DNA of 64,000 nt, from the NCBI RefSeq assembly GCF_035222375.1, contig NW_026946366.1, forward strand, positions 620,001 to 684,000, given 5' to 3'. Below the pieces are notes generated by a model that saw nothing but the letters and a program-made list of their open reading frames with translations, was not told where the DNA came from and did no database searches. Below are positions 37,071-48,846 of the stretch, piece by piece. How positions within the stretch are numbered: the first letter of the stretch is position 1; each line of letters begins with the position of its first letter. Both the position numbers and the translations under genes were made by a program. Source of the DNA: Podospora pseudocomata (lineage: Eukaryota; Ascomycota; Sordariomycetes; Sordariales; Podosporaceae).

Positions 37071-39175
37071 TCAAAGGAACACTTCAAGGTTAATCTCCAA
37101 AGTGCTCACCGGGTATCTCAGATCAAACTTCTCCAACACCGTCGGGTGCAACACACCCAACTCGCCAATCCTCTTCAGCTCACCACCCAACCTCACATAA
37201 ATCGCAGCCGCCCTCCCCTTGAAGAAGGTTGGCTCGTCAATCTCCTGGATGAAATACCCATCGGCTTTGCTTGGGTTCTCCTTGACCGCATAGTCGATGC
37301 TCTTGCCCTCTAGGCCCTCCTCGTGCGTTACAAAGGCAACCTTCAGCATCGTCATGACGCGGTCCAGCAAGCCGTGTACGATTTCGAAACCGCTCGTCTT
37401 GCCATAATAAGCAGCCGCCCACCGCCTCTCGTTTCTCGCCTTGCGCTCAAGGGACTCATCCTTGAAGACGACATCCGCCGACTCGATGATCTGGAGAGGC
37501 AGCTTCATCGCCTTGTTTTCGCTGAGCGTCTTGAGGAGACCTGGGAGGAGGGATGTCCGCGCGACTTGATACTCGACGGTTCTGGGGTTGGCGAGCTTGA
37601 CGGCGGTTTTGCCATCATCGACACGGTTAAGCCACTCGAAGTTCTCCTCGTGCGAGCAGAGAATGAGAGGCATGACCTCAACCCAGCCGGCCATGGCGCA
37701 TTCAATACGGACGATATCGCTGAGCTTGTTGATCATGAGAGGCTTGCCGATGGTTACAGACCTGTTTGGTGATGAGCGGGGTAGGCTGTTGAAACCGTAG
37801 GCGATGGCAACATCTTCCATCTACACCAAATTGTCAATATCCCATACCGAACCTTGAGAAAACGAGAACAGCTTACCACATCGCAGGGGTGCAAAACATC
37901 GGCACGGGTTGGTGGCACAGTAACCTTGACAAATTTGGGATCCGAAGATGGTTCAGCCTTGTACGCCATCTTGCTCAACAACTTGCAGATAGACGCGGGG
38001 GACTCGCTCAGGCCAGTAACCTGGTTCAGGTAGTCAACCTCAACATCCATAGTGCGGGCAGCCAAGCTTGGCGTTACCCGGGTGGTGCCGTTGTGCTCGG
38101 AAATCACCTTGACAGGCTCGATTGTGAAGGGCTCGGCGCAGTACTGAGAGAACATGGCGACCATGATGTTGCAAACAATATCCAGCTTGGTCTGATCGGT
38201 TGCAGTCATGTCAATGAAGACATTCTTGGTATCGAGGGTGATCTTGGAGCGCTCGCTGTTGATGATGGGGGGGAGAGAGCAGATCTCTCTGTTCGCATCA
38301 AGGATAACCGGGTAGACGGGTTTGTCGCGAAGGATGTGGAGGTAACGACCGAGATGTCTGTCGGTCTCGTAGAAGCTCATGAGCTCCTCACCGTTGATCT
38401 TCTTGGTCTGGTTCAGGGGGACAAAGTTGATGTCCTTGGGTGGGAGGGCCTCGTAGGTGAAGGGGCCCTGGATTGTGTCGAGATCGTGGGTACCGATGCT
38501 ACATCCCAGCCGTCAGCATTCTATTCCTTCTGCGCAAAGCCAGCCTCGATGCCGAAGTCGGAGCCACCACACGTACGCAACTAGTGTTCGTTGTCTCGCA
38601 AGGTTCTGGTGGAGCTTGTCCTGCAGGCTGATGAAGGAGTCGTAGGAGTCCTGGGTGAACTTGATGTTGCGAAGGATCGCGCCGGCAGCATAGGGGCGGA
38701 CCTGCTCTGTTTCCTTGGTGATGGTGAGGGTCTGCATCTTGTCCTCTGGGATGTCGGCCAGCTTCCAGTTTGGTGTCCCGTGTTTCCCGCGGAAGATGTT
38801 TAGGTGCATCGCAATTCCTGAATAGTTCCTCTCAGCATGTCTTTTCCCCTTTTCCAAACTCTCCTCCCTAAGCCTCCAACCAAAAAGGGGGGCGTCATAC
38901 CCTCGAAGCACAACATATCATAACGGTTGGCGGGAATCTCGATCGCCAACTCGGGCTTCTGATCCTTGGGGCGCGAAGGGTCATTCTCGGTGTCCTTGTC
39001 GAGCTCAATGCCAAAGTCGAAACAAAGCTGCTGGAAGCTCTCCTCGGTGAACCTGTTTCCCAAGAACAACAATCGGTCAACCTCCTCCTGGTCATGGTGG
39101 GGTAAGCAGTGCGCAATCTTACTGCTCGCCGAGCTCTTCAAAGAGTCGGTACTTGTCGACGTTGATGGTAGGCAT
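37071..39175 (-). CDS. FRS1: Phenylalanyl-tRNA synthetase beta subunit, cytosolic
   Basis: Five exons: 39123-39175, 38901-39052, 38577-38817, 37877-38498 and 37071-37820, giving 605 residues (yeast Frs1 is about 595). All four joins keep frame and fit conserved text: [54 protein letters not shown] and [16 protein letters not shown]. The start [17 protein letters not shown] is the typical eukaryotic beta-subunit N-terminus. It pairs with the alpha subunit in an alpha2beta2 enzyme that charges tRNA-Phe; the beta chain holds tRNA-binding and B3/4 editing-type domains. The alpha-subunit gene is not in this window. Confidence 0.95.
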
Positions 39176-40618
39176 ATTGAAGAAAATGCCAATCAATTTC
39201 TTGTTCCTTTGTGTCGTCGAACCGATCAAGTGGAGCGGAATTGGAAACGACGTAAAAAGCCTTCTGCGCCGGAACGGTTGTCTTTCTAAAACTCCAAGGC
39301 GGCTAGGTTCGTGAACATTCAAGACAACACAGGCCTAACTCGACTCATCCAACGCCCCCAGTCCGGCCTGGAGGGGCCGCACTTGGCTGGGATGACTCAA
39401 AATGCGGGACGGGTTTACTGCCGGGTGTCACCGCTTAATTCTGATGGAGGGGTTGTTCCTCCACTCACCTTGCTCACCTTCCTCTCACCGCGCTCCTTCT
39501 GTGCCCCACCGACAGCGCACAGACAATTTGCAGCTGCTCTCAAATTTGCAAGCGTGCACAGACCATCTACCCTCCAGTATATATTGCCCGCTCCCCTCCC
39601 ATATTTTCCAATTTCTTTTTTTCTTTTTTTTCTTCATACTTACCTTGGCTGGCCTCCGGGAGATCAAGAATTCCTAGAGGTATGGCGAAGAGCCTTCATT
39701 GCACATCGAGGAGTTCTTCGTCATTGATTGTCCTACGGGATCGTCATGGCTGTAATTTTTGATGTTTTCCACACCTTTTTTTTCATTGTGCGCTTGATCC
39801 TGTCGAGCCATGAGGAAGAAAATTTCATTCCCATTCGCATTGTCATCAGTGTCTTGATGTTTTTTCATGCGGAAAGCTGAAACTGTTATGGGTTCGGGTG
39901 TTGGAAGGCTGCTCGTTCAAATGTCCCAATCACATCATGTCATCGTGACGTTGAAGTCGCGACTTGCATGTCAACAAAACAAGCTATCGTATCGTAGCAC
40001 AACCACAAGACACAACACTCGCTCCTGTGTCAAAGTCTCTTCTCTATATAACATCTGCTTCCTACCGTGGTATATGGTCGCAAAAAAACTAAAACCGCAA
40101 AAAGCGAAAGAACAAAAAGAAAAGTAATGGTATCTCTTGTCGCAGATTTAAGAAAAACAAAAATCCACTTAGAATTAAGAAAACAACAAGAAGAATGCAG
40201 AGGCCATCCATCCCCAATTCTTAACCAAGACAAATATCCCATCTCTATAAAGTCCATCCATCCATGGCTTTCGAAACAAAAGCGACCGACCGACCGACCG
40301 ACCAAACCAGCCCAAGATAATATCCATCGACTCGAAACAGTCCATCCCGCCGGCGCACGCGCTGTTGAGAACGCAATGATGAAAAAAAATAGGCTTTCCT
40401 TTTAAAACAAATGCAATAGAACTTTCGCCCCAGTATGCAATATGTCTTTCTTTGATATCCCAAAATGAAGAAGGAAGGAAACAAAAAAAATAGCTGCACT
40501 GCAACTGAAGGGGTGGGGAATAAATAACAAAAACAAAGGTTATAAGAAGAAAAACATCCATCACCCAAGAGGAGAAAACAAGTCACTCCACACACCATTC
40601 TCTCCAAAAAAAAAAGAC
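39176..40618. other. 5' flank of FRS1
   Basis: No gene seen. The right half is A-rich and probably holds the 3' UTR of the next minus-strand gene; a (CGAC)5 microsatellite lies at 40283-40302. Confidence 0.5.
40283..40302. repeat. (CGAC)5 microsatellite
   Basis: Five uninterrupted CGAC units about 320 bases beyond the stop of the 1,827-residue gene. Confidence 0.85.
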
Positions 40619-43600
40619 TTAGCCCATCAACCCCATCTCATTCTGCGCCATAAACGTCCTCGCCAGCTCATCCCCTCCCCTCTCGGCCGCCTCCATCCAG
40701 TGAATAGCCAGGCACATCAGCGCCGGATCACTCCTGACATCCCCCACCCCGCCGCCGCCGCCAGAACCAGCTCCCGGCGCCTCTTCCTTTGCACCCGCAA
40801 CACCGCCCATGCCTTGCATCCTTGCCTGGGCAATCCCAGGGTGATACCTCCCCGAGCCACCACCCCCAGACCTGCCACCATATTTCTCAATAACCGCCTG
40901 CTTGAACACCTCTCTAGGCTTGCTAAGCGGCAGCGTCGTCCTCTCTACCAACTCCGGATTGGACAGGTAAAAGATGGCAAGCTCTCTCTGCGCAGTCGGG
41001 ATGCCCTCCTTGGCAGTAATAGTCCACATCCTCGCCGCATCAGCAAGCGAATGCGTCGACAGCGGCAGCGGGCTCGGGGGCGGCGACGGTGGCGAAAGTG
41101 GCTCCCCGCCGGCAGACAAAATCCCAGAGTTGTCCGACGCGGTACTGCCTGGTCCAGGACGGGAGGGAGCACCCAACCCACCCCCCCTTGACTGCGTATA
41201 ATTCTTGACTATATCATCTGCCACTTCCACCATGGTCCGGCAGACATCTTGCTTGAGGTTCAGTGCCGCAATACTGGCATCCCAAAAGGCCTTCCCACGC
41301 TCCGTCTTGTCCAAGATGGACGACGGAACAAAAGCAGCGATGAACTGCAGGTCGCGGAAGAGGGTCTTGGGTCGGATGTTGGCGTCACGGAAGAGCATCT
41401 GGAGGATGTTGGCAATCGCATTTTCGTTGGCTGGGTGGACCGAGGCGATTGATCGCGTTTCCATGTTGCCCCCTCCACCTGGGGTTCGTCCTCTTGGTGC
41501 GCTGTCAAACGGTGGCGCCTGCATCATGGTGTGGGAGCGACGCTCTTTGACATTGTCAAGTGTCTCTTCTAATGGCTGGGGACGGCCTCCAGTGCCGTGT
41601 TCGTCGGTCGCCGAGGAAGCTGAGCCCATGTCTGATCGAGCCCACGCCAGGCGTGCACGTCGAGATCCTGAATTCAAGGAGGCGATGATGAGGTGTTCAA
41701 GCTCATAGAGCGCGTTGAGCTTGACCATCGGGTTCGGATGAACACAAAACATATTCAGGAGCCGCCTGTAGGCCTTGGTAAATGGAAACTCGGGCATGGA
41801 ATCCTTCTTTGATTCTCGGTGGGATCGAATGGTCTCGTTAGTTGCCGAGCTCTCGTTGCCGTGGACACTGCCGCCGTGTACGCTCCCACGATGAGAACCG
41901 CCATGATGACTTCCGTGATGGCTGCCAACGCTCTGGGTATCGGATAAGGCCTTCTCGCTAAGATCTCCTGTACTTCTCTTCCTCTCAAGCACCCGGCGTT
42001 CCAGTCCAGATCTGGCCGACCTCCTCTTTTCCTTGACCTGCGCCTTGCGGGCACGGCGCTGGATTGCTTCACGCCTGTCAATACACTCCTGCCCCAAGCC
42101 TTCAAACCACGCGTCCGTTTCTGAACCACGGGCAAAGACAAGATTACCCAAATCGGAAAGCAAGAGACTGGTCAACGTCTGCTTCAACTCTGTGAGGAAG
42201 CGGGACTTTTCTTCAGAGAGTCGCTGTTGGTACACTGTCTCATTGGATGAGATGGAAGTCCCTGGACGACCCGCTGAATGATGGGAAGGGAGCGGCTGAT
42301 GGTTTGGTGGATGGAACGTAGCGGACAGGTTGGTAACGCTAGTAGTGGGCGAGTGGGCTCTTGACACAGCGCTGGGAGAGGTGGCACGGTGTTGGAATGG
42401 GGACCAGTAGGTAGCGTTGGGGTCAATCTGGTGAACTGGTGATGAGGCACCAAAATACTCCGGGCCGTCTAGAACCTCAGACATGGCAGTGCTAGCCCGC
42501 GAGAAGCTGAAACGGCTGGACGTGTCAAAGGATAAGACGCTCATGTTCTGACCTGACACGGCTCGTAATCCCCTGTCAGAAAGAGAAGGAGGCCTGCTGG
42601 CGGATCGGAACCTGTTCTCCGGGTCGCTGATGACACTGACCGAATCATCCCAGACTGACATGTTGTCCCGATCCCGATCCCTACCAGGTTTGCTTGTCTC
42701 GTGGGTACGGCGATCTCGGGCGTAGAGCTCGCTAGACCACAGAACGGGTCCATCGATGATGCTATCCCCGACAAGCTTGCTCACACAATTGTCAACTTCG
42801 CAGGTGAAGCGGTGTATACGCTCCTCGCCCTGGCAGAAATTCTCCACCCCACACTGCTGCAGCCAGCGGCTTGTTTTCTCAGCTTGCTCATCGCGAAGCT
42901 TGTTGGGGCCGCCTTGGTCCTCTGGTGCCGCCAGAAGGTCGAGGATCTGTGACTCGGTGCGGAAGATGTAGTTGGACGCAGGGCCGCGTTGCATTAGACT
43001 CTTGATGCGCTGGAAGGAGTTCCACCTGCGAGGCACGCCCATCGTCTTCAACGCCACGGCAACGTTCCGCGAGTCCTCGTACGGAGCCGAGTTGCGCACG
43101 TCTGTAACGTACCACATCTTATCCCGGAGAGCACGCAAGCGGCGCATCATACTCTCAATGAGACCTTCTGCGCGCTCCTGGCTCTGCTTGAGCCATACAA
43201 GCCAGGCGTCATATATCTCGATTGCCGCCGCTGACCGACGGATAGAATCACGAGGACCCCTCGAGAAGATGTTCAACAAGGTGGCAAATCCATCTTTACG
43301 AAGTGAGTCAGAGCCCAGCGCGTTGAGTTGCTGCAAAGTCCTCCAGTAAAGGTGTGCAGAAACGAAATCCGACTGGGCACGAGATTGCGAGCAGGCTGCT
43401 GTCAACATGGCAATGAGCGGCGAGGAATCAGCTGAGTCTTCGAGTCCTTTCCCTTTATTGTTCTCCGGCGGGCTGTCTGCGACGCTACTGGCGATACTTG
43501 CTGCTCGCTGGCGATAGGGGTTTCGGCTGCCCATTGTTGTGATGACCCGGTTCTTTGACCGGTACTTTTTCAAAGTGGATGAGGCACGGTTGCTGAATGT

Positions 43601-46102
43601 TTGCTTCTTGGCACCGTCATTCTCAAGATTTTGAGGAATCTCATATTCCTGTACAAGCTTCAGAATCGAATCTCGGAGCTGGTGATAGTCCTTGTCAAGT
43701 TCTGGCCGGTCATCTTCGGTGTCTTCACCCTCGGTGTCGCTAGTCTCAGAGGAGTTCTCGTCCTCCGGGTCGTCATCTGGATCAAACGTCATTTGGGTAG
43801 AAAGCTGTGTTCCGTCGCCTGAGATGAACAGTACCGCCCACCGTTCGGCGCAAGGGTGGCAGAGGCCATACACAACATCTTGGCCCAAGGCTTGGGTCAT
43901 CTCATGTATGGCCAAGCGAAGCCGATATCCGTCTTCTTCATAGTTGCTGTTCTGCGGCTGCTGCTTTGGGGTGCCTAGATCTGGAATCGGGGGCGAATAG
44001 CGCGGTGGGCTGCCATCTTCTAAAAGGGGTTCTCGAGAAGTCGTGGCATCGCTGATGAAGGACTCGGCACTTGTGCTGACGACAGACATGGTGTCAAAGT
44101 TAGTGCTTGGCGCCGTCCTGACCGACATTGGCTGTGAGATGGCTGAGAAGCCCGAGACCGAAGGTGCCCCTGAGCGCAAGCTACCGGAATGCGCTGACCG
44201 CGGTCTGCGTTCGGGGAAGAGGGCGTTGATCAATGTCGTAAGGTCAGCTGGACTAACAACCAAATGGGGGTGAACTTCGGCTGTCTCTCTTAGAGAGGTG
44301 ATGGACCTGGCAGGCAAAAGGCGTGGCTTCTTCTTGAACTTGGAGGAGTCCTTGAACCGGAGGTAAATGTTTTCGATATGTTTTTTAATCTTTGGTGGTG
44401 TTGAAACAGGGGTTTTGCTCGTCAGCATGTCCACGACAAACTTCTGGGCGTGCATGGCCACGGTTTTCAAGATCTTTTGCCGGCCATATTCAGTAATGTG
44501 ATATTCGGCCATCATGCCATAGGCTTCGGGGTGAATAATGACCCCGAGCAACCAGTTCGTAAAGAGATATTTGGTAATCAACCAGCGGCGGGTGCTTTCG
44601 ACATACTTCTTGTCCAGACGCTTCAGCATTTCTGTGCCGAGCTCGATCAGGCCCTCCGGAATGCCGGTCGTATCCTCGTCATCAATAACCTCGAAAAGCT
44701 CCTCGACAGCTCTGGCATAGAATTCCTCGGCCGCAATCTGGTCTTTGGAAGACCAATCCGAGATGTTGAACCGGGTTCCGTGCTGGTCTTCGGCGCGGTC
44801 GAGCAAAAAGGCTCCATCCTCGAGGATTTTCATAAGGTACCATTCCATGTTGGATTTTCCGGCCCAGTCACGCAAAGAGATCCAAACATTGAGCACGGCA
44901 GTGACGGTCTGTTCACTCCCCGTCTTCTGGCCTGAGATCAATCGAGCGCACGTGGTGGCCCATGTTTCGGTTCGGCGTTTGTCTTCGGCGCTGTCTGGTC
45001 CTGCGGAATTAGCAAAACAGGTGTAAATCAGAGCTGAGATGGGGTCGTGTCGCTGGAAGGAAAGAAGTCGTTCTATGGCACTGCGCTCCTTGCCCAGGCC
45101 GTTGGATGCTCCAAATCCCGAACCGGACAGGGTACCTGAGCCACCCGAGGCAACACGCGTGGACGTGCGACTGCCGTGATACGGGAGGACGGATTCGATG
45201 GGCTCCAGGGCTTGGTGAAAGCTAGTAAGCGCAGTGAGCTCCGAACTATTCAACGATGAGATGCGCGTTGCCAGGTAGTCGGGGTTCGTCCTGATCTGGT
45301 TCAAGAAAGTCAAAAACGTCTCTCTAGCGGACGCAGAGAGCTCGCTCAAAAACGGACTGGAGGTTCCAGAGGCAGGTTTAGCACCAGAGACCGATCCTGT
45401 AGGAGTGTCCAAGCTGTCAGATGAAGTCAAGCCAGGGGACTGCAGAAGCTCCATCTCTGGCTCCAATAATGCATAGCGGCGGGTTTCGTCGCAGCTTTTC
45501 CGAACATCGATGACGGCATTGAAAAGAGCAGCAAAGCCCTTCTTGTCGTCCCCGCGGAAGCTGTCCACCAAGGTTCTGTGGGCCGCCTCGCCACATCTCA
45601 TCAGACGAGCAGACAAGGCGGTGGAAATCAAGCTTCTCTGAAGACGGATGCGAGTGTTTGCGCGCTTGCGCTCTTGGTACTTGGATAGGCGCACCAGGTG
45701 AGCTAGCTCCTCCAAAGTGGTTCTGTCCTCCACCGGGGCCAGAGAGGGGGTGGTATAGAGAGATGTATCCTTCAGCAAGGGCCGTAAAAAGTTCATCTTC
45801 CCAAGCTTGTCGTCCGGTCCGGAGTCCAAGCTGTCGGAGGAGTCGTGGGGCGGCTGCATCGGCGCAGGTGCGGTGGCCTGGTCGATGATGGGCTTCTGAA
45901 CAGACGAGCGCCTGGACAGGTCATCGGAGCGCCGCACAGAGGACGTCATGGTATCTCTTGCCAAACGGGACGGGCTTCTGGACCTATTGCGCCTCGAATG
46001 GGAGATCTCGACATGGTTGTCGGACGGGGTCGGGGTGGGTGAACGTGAAGCAGGCGTTGCAGTATTCGACCGAGCTGGATTCCCAGACATGGCAGTTAGC
46101 AT
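40619..46102 (-). CDS. Large conserved-looking protein, function not recognised
   Basis: One uninterrupted frame of 1,827 codons. The start is taken as the first in-frame ATG (46102, MLTAMSGNPARS); the ATG at 46090 has slightly better context. The N-terminal 130 residues are Ser/Pro/Arg-rich and probably disordered. A long helical region follows, with ETFLTFLNQIRTNPDYLATR and WLITKYLFTNWLLGVIIHPE, then an acidic stretch, a second helical block with RFTCEVDNCVSKLVGDSII, a His/Gly/Ser tract (near 41880-41930), FTKAYRRLLNMFCVHPNPMV and a C-terminal ALMCLAIHWMEAAERGGDEL that resembles a Sel1-type helix pair. No catalytic motif is visible. RasGAP-like folding of the first helical block is a possibility I cannot support further. 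Confidence 0.85.
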   Translation of the reverse strand: MLTAMSGNPARSNTATPASRSPTPTPSDNHVEISHSRRNRSRSPSRLARDTMTSSVRRSDDLSRRSSVQKPIIDQATAPAPMQPPHDSSDSLDSGPDDKLGKMNFLRPLLKDTSLYTTPSLAPVEDRTTLEELAHLVRLSKYQERKRANTRIRLQRSLISTALSARLMRCGEAAHRTLVDSFRGDDKKGFAALFNAVIDVRKSCDETRRYALLEPEMELLQSPGLTSSDSLDTPTGSVSGAKPASGTSSPFLSELSASARETFLTFLNQIRTNPDYLATRISSLNSSELTALTSFHQALEPIESVLPYHGSRTSTRVASGGSGTLSGSGFGASNGLGKERSAIERLLSFQRHDPISALIYTCFANSAGPDSAEDKRRTETWATTCARLISGQKTGSEQTVTAVLNVWISLRDWAGKSNMEWYLMKILEDGAFLLDRAEDQHGTRFNISDWSSKDQIAAEEFYARAVEELFEVIDDEDTTGIPEGLIELGTEMLKRLDKKYVESTRRWLITKYLFTNWLLGVIIHPEAYGMMAEYHITEYGRQKILKTVAMHAQKFVVDMLTSKTPVSTPPKIKKHIENIYLRFKDSSKFKKKPRLLPARSITSLRETAEVHPHLVVSPADLTTLINALFPERRPRSAHSGSLRSGAPSVSGFSAISQPMSVRTAPSTNFDTMSVVSTSAESFISDATTSREPLLEDGSPPRYSPPIPDLGTPKQQPQNSNYEEDGYRLRLAIHEMTQALGQDVVYGLCHPCAERWAVLFISGDGTQLSTQMTFDPDDDPEDENSSETSDTEGEDTEDDRPELDKDYHQLRDSILKLVQEYEIPQNLENDGAKKQTFSNRASSTLKKYRSKNRVITTMGSRNPYRQRAASIASSVADSPPENNKGKGLEDSADSSPLIAMLTAACSQSRAQSDFVSAHLYWRTLQQLNALGSDSLRKDGFATLLNIFSRGPRDSIRRSAAAIEIYDAWLVWLKQSQERAEGLIESMMRRLRALRDKMWYVTDVRNSAPYEDSRNVAVALKTMGVPRRWNSFQRIKSLMQRGPASNYIFRTESQILDLLAAPEDQGGPNKLRDEQAEKTSRWLQQCGVENFCQGEERIHRFTCEVDNCVSKLVGDSIIDGPVLWSSELYARDRRTHETSKPGRDRDRDNMSVWDDSVSVISDPENRFRSASRPPSLSDRGLRAVSGQNMSVLSFDTSSRFSFSRASTAMSEVLDGPEYFGASSPVHQIDPNATYWSPFQHRATSPSAVSRAHSPTTSVTNLSATFHPPNHQPLPSHHSAGRPGTSISSNETVYQQRLSEEKSRFLTELKQTLTSLLLSDLGNLVFARGSETDAWFEGLGQECIDRREAIQRRARKAQVKEKRRSARSGLERRVLERKRSTGDLSEKALSDTQSVGSHHGSHHGGSHRGSVHGGSVHGNESSATNETIRSHRESKKDSMPEFPFTKAYRRLLNMFCVHPNPMVKLNALYELEHLIIASLNSGSRRARLAWARSDMGSASSATDEHGTGGRPQPLEETLDNVKERRSHTMMQAPPFDSAPRGRTPGGGGNMETRSIASVHPANENAIANILQMLFRDANIRPKTLFRDLQFIAAFVPSSILDKTERGKAFWDASIAALNLKQDVCRTMVEVADDIVKNYTQSRGGGLGAPSRPGPGSTASDNSGILSAGGEPLSPPSPPPSPLPLSTHSLADAARMWTITAKEGIPTAQRELAIFYLSNPELVERTTLPLSKPREVFKQAVIEKYGGRSGGGGSGRYHPGIAQARMQGMGGVAGAKEEAPGAGSGGGGGVGDVRSDPALMCLAIHWMEAAERGGDELARTFMAQNEMGLMG

Positions 46103-47489
46103 GTGGGCCTCCTCTTGTCTTGTTTTTGACCGGTGACCAGTCCCGTTTCCAACATACACGGTGTCGGGCGAATAGCGACGGGCGACTCAAGAGAACGCTG
46201 CATGGATATCATAATGGGCCCATGAGGGGGCTCGAGTCGAGGTTTGCGATCGCCCATGTACTACCAGCCGAGTGCTGATAGCTGTGGGAAGGACCGCTCG
46301 ACTCGGAAGAAACGCGAGGGCGGGTGGAGTGCGGTCTCGTGGTGTTTATGGACAAATCGGGCGCCGGGTTGGGCTGGAGGTTGTATACACAGAGAGCAGG
46401 CGGGGGAGGGGCCGAGGCTGGACGAATACAAGATATCAATCAATCGGCAGCAACAAATAGTGGGTAACAACAGCAGCAGCAACGGCGACGACAAGAGCCG
46501 CTGCGAGGACAGTTATGTATGTATAGGTAGTTCGAGCCTCGGTCGACTTGCGACTGGGAACGGGGTGGCCTCTTTCAAGAGTGCCGCGAGAACATGGTCT
46601 CGTCAGTCAACAAATTAAAGGAGGAGCGCGTGTTGGCGGGCGATCTCGACGATGACGGGAAAGGTGGTGGAAGCGTTGGGGAAGCTCTATGGAACGGGTG
46701 ACGTTGCGATGAGGCGCTGCTAGGTAGGGGACGAGGTAGGAGGTAGGTGTCGGAGAGGGAGTTTGTCTCTGGCTGTCCTGTCTCATGAGAGAGAGAGCGA
46801 AAGGAGAGCTTCCCTCCCATCTCCATGCAGCTTCCCTGCCCTTCTTCCAGGTGTGTACATGATGCAGTGGACGTCGAAGCGTGGGGTAGCTGGCTGGCCC
46901 AATTGGGTTACGCAGCCCATCTGCCCCATCACTTGCTGTCTCCACTTGACCTGTGTCAACCATACCCTGTGAGCTGGCTGGTCAACTGCGCCATCCACTC
47001 TGCATCTCCAACTGCACCCGTCCCCGCGACACTGGCCTCTTGGTCTTGCTGGTGCTGCTGCTGCTGCCCGACTCGTGCCCCTTACTTCAGCTCTGCTTTC
47101 CCGCCTGCCGCCTGCGCGTCTTCTTCCTTCTGCGTCATAAGACTCAAGAAAGCTCAGGAGGGCCTCCACCTCACCTCTCACCGTCTCATACCAACTCTCG
47201 CCGAAAGCGGTCATGGTGAGTGCCAACACACCCGCCAGCAAAAGAGTAGACGCGCTCATGAGCGGAACCCCATCCCACCGCGCGTTCACAGTTCCGTCGT
47301 AGTGGTGGCGATGGAGACCTGACCATACCCATACGAAGTATACCTCAGTTGCCGCCTCCCCGAAACATATTATGCGGGAAATTATTATTGTCTCCCTTCG
47401 CTGACGCCTCCCACCTCCCGTCCTGTTGCAATATTTTTCCTGCTTCGATTCTTCACTTGATGCAGGAGGAGGGGTACGGAGTAGGGTAG

Positions 47490-47505
47490 GTCAGTCAGTC
47501 AGTCA
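47490..47505. repeat. (GTCA)4 microsatellite
   Basis: Four uninterrupted GTCA units in the gene-poor region. Confidence 0.8.
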
Positions 47506-48834
47506 TCAACTCCCATGGCCACAGCCTGGTGCGCTGGCCTTGCAGCTCGCCCCGCCTTCCCTTTTGTCCAGGGACCCATTTTTGGCGGCCGGCGCAGTTC
47601 AAACGGTCCAATCTCCGCCCTCCACGACCCAAAAACCACCCGGACGGAACCTGCCCGCATCGTGAGCCCAGCATTCGCCTGGTCTGCTTCAAGATGCCAA
47701 CTCAGCTTCCCATCGTCCCATCACCAATCATTCCCCGCCACTATTTCAAGCATGCGTCAACCTGTTTCCTTCCTGGCCTTGGGATCCCGCGATTCAGGGG
47801 CGATCCAGATCAACCCTCTCTCTCTGCCGCATGCTGTACATACGGCACATGCTACCTACTGCTACGGCGAGAACCGCCCACTGGTTTGACAGGCTGACCA
47901 GTCCCATCCATTGGCTTCGCTTTTCTGGTGTCACGAGATCATTCAGATGCCCATCTTGGATCATCTCTTGGATGTGTAGCCATGGCCCAACCCCTACCCT
48001 GATAGGGACCCAACCCTAGGCGCGAGAACGGTGAGGTCTGATCTCAGGAACCACATCACCTCAACAAGGCGATGAGATGAACTAGTGGCCTAGGGCGAGA
48101 CAACTTACCACGCGTACCTGGACGATCTGTTGTTCCCCAACCCACCGCGCAAAACACAGCGGGGCCTCATACTTTAACGCACCATCTAAGGCAGGTCCCT
48201 GATGCTAGGTACCAAGTAAGATAACCACACACCTCTGTCGGCTTCCGGAAAGCGAAGCAATCCATTTATTGTCTTTCTGCATCTCTAGGCCGAGTGGCTG
48301 CTGGTTTTCTTTTCTGAGAAGATGCAGCTCGCCATTGGTCTGCCGGCTGCCGACTATCAGTGGTTTCAAATCGCTTCATATCCAACCATTTCAACTGGGT
48401 TGAGCTGGATCTTAGCTCGTATCGCCCTGTGGGGACAGATTTGTCTTTTTTTCTCGGGCGGCTGTGGTGAATGACACAACTGTAGCTCTTGTTATGTCGT
48501 GCCTATTCTCACAAAGCGTCGCAACGACACCCCTTTCAGCTTTCCCATGATTTTGTTCTGGTCGTTTTATTTTCGTCTGAACCTGTAATTCCGGTATCAC
48601 TGCTGCTTGTTCCCTTGTGGATGTGTAAGACAACAGGCCACGAGGTCGTCAGACGGGTGATGGGTGGGTGGTTTAACGTAGGACGAGGAATCCCTCGACA
48701 CAACGGCCAGCAACGTAGACAGCTTTACAAGAAGAAGAAAAATGTGAGGTATCCGATGCGCTGGACATGCACCTCGCCCAGTTTGGTCTTTTCTAGAGCG
48801 TCACAACAGGAAACAAGAAAGAAAGGGGTCGCCG

Positions 48835-48846
48835 GTGTGTGTGTGT
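48835..48846. repeat. (GT)6 microsatellite
   Basis: Six GT units followed by further GT-rich sequence. Confidence 0.75.

Noticed and set aside
46783-47289. 168-codon minus-strand frame with a hydrophobic start
   Set aside because: After about 40 residues the composition becomes Ala/Arg/Gly-biased with no family pattern; too weak to list as a gene.
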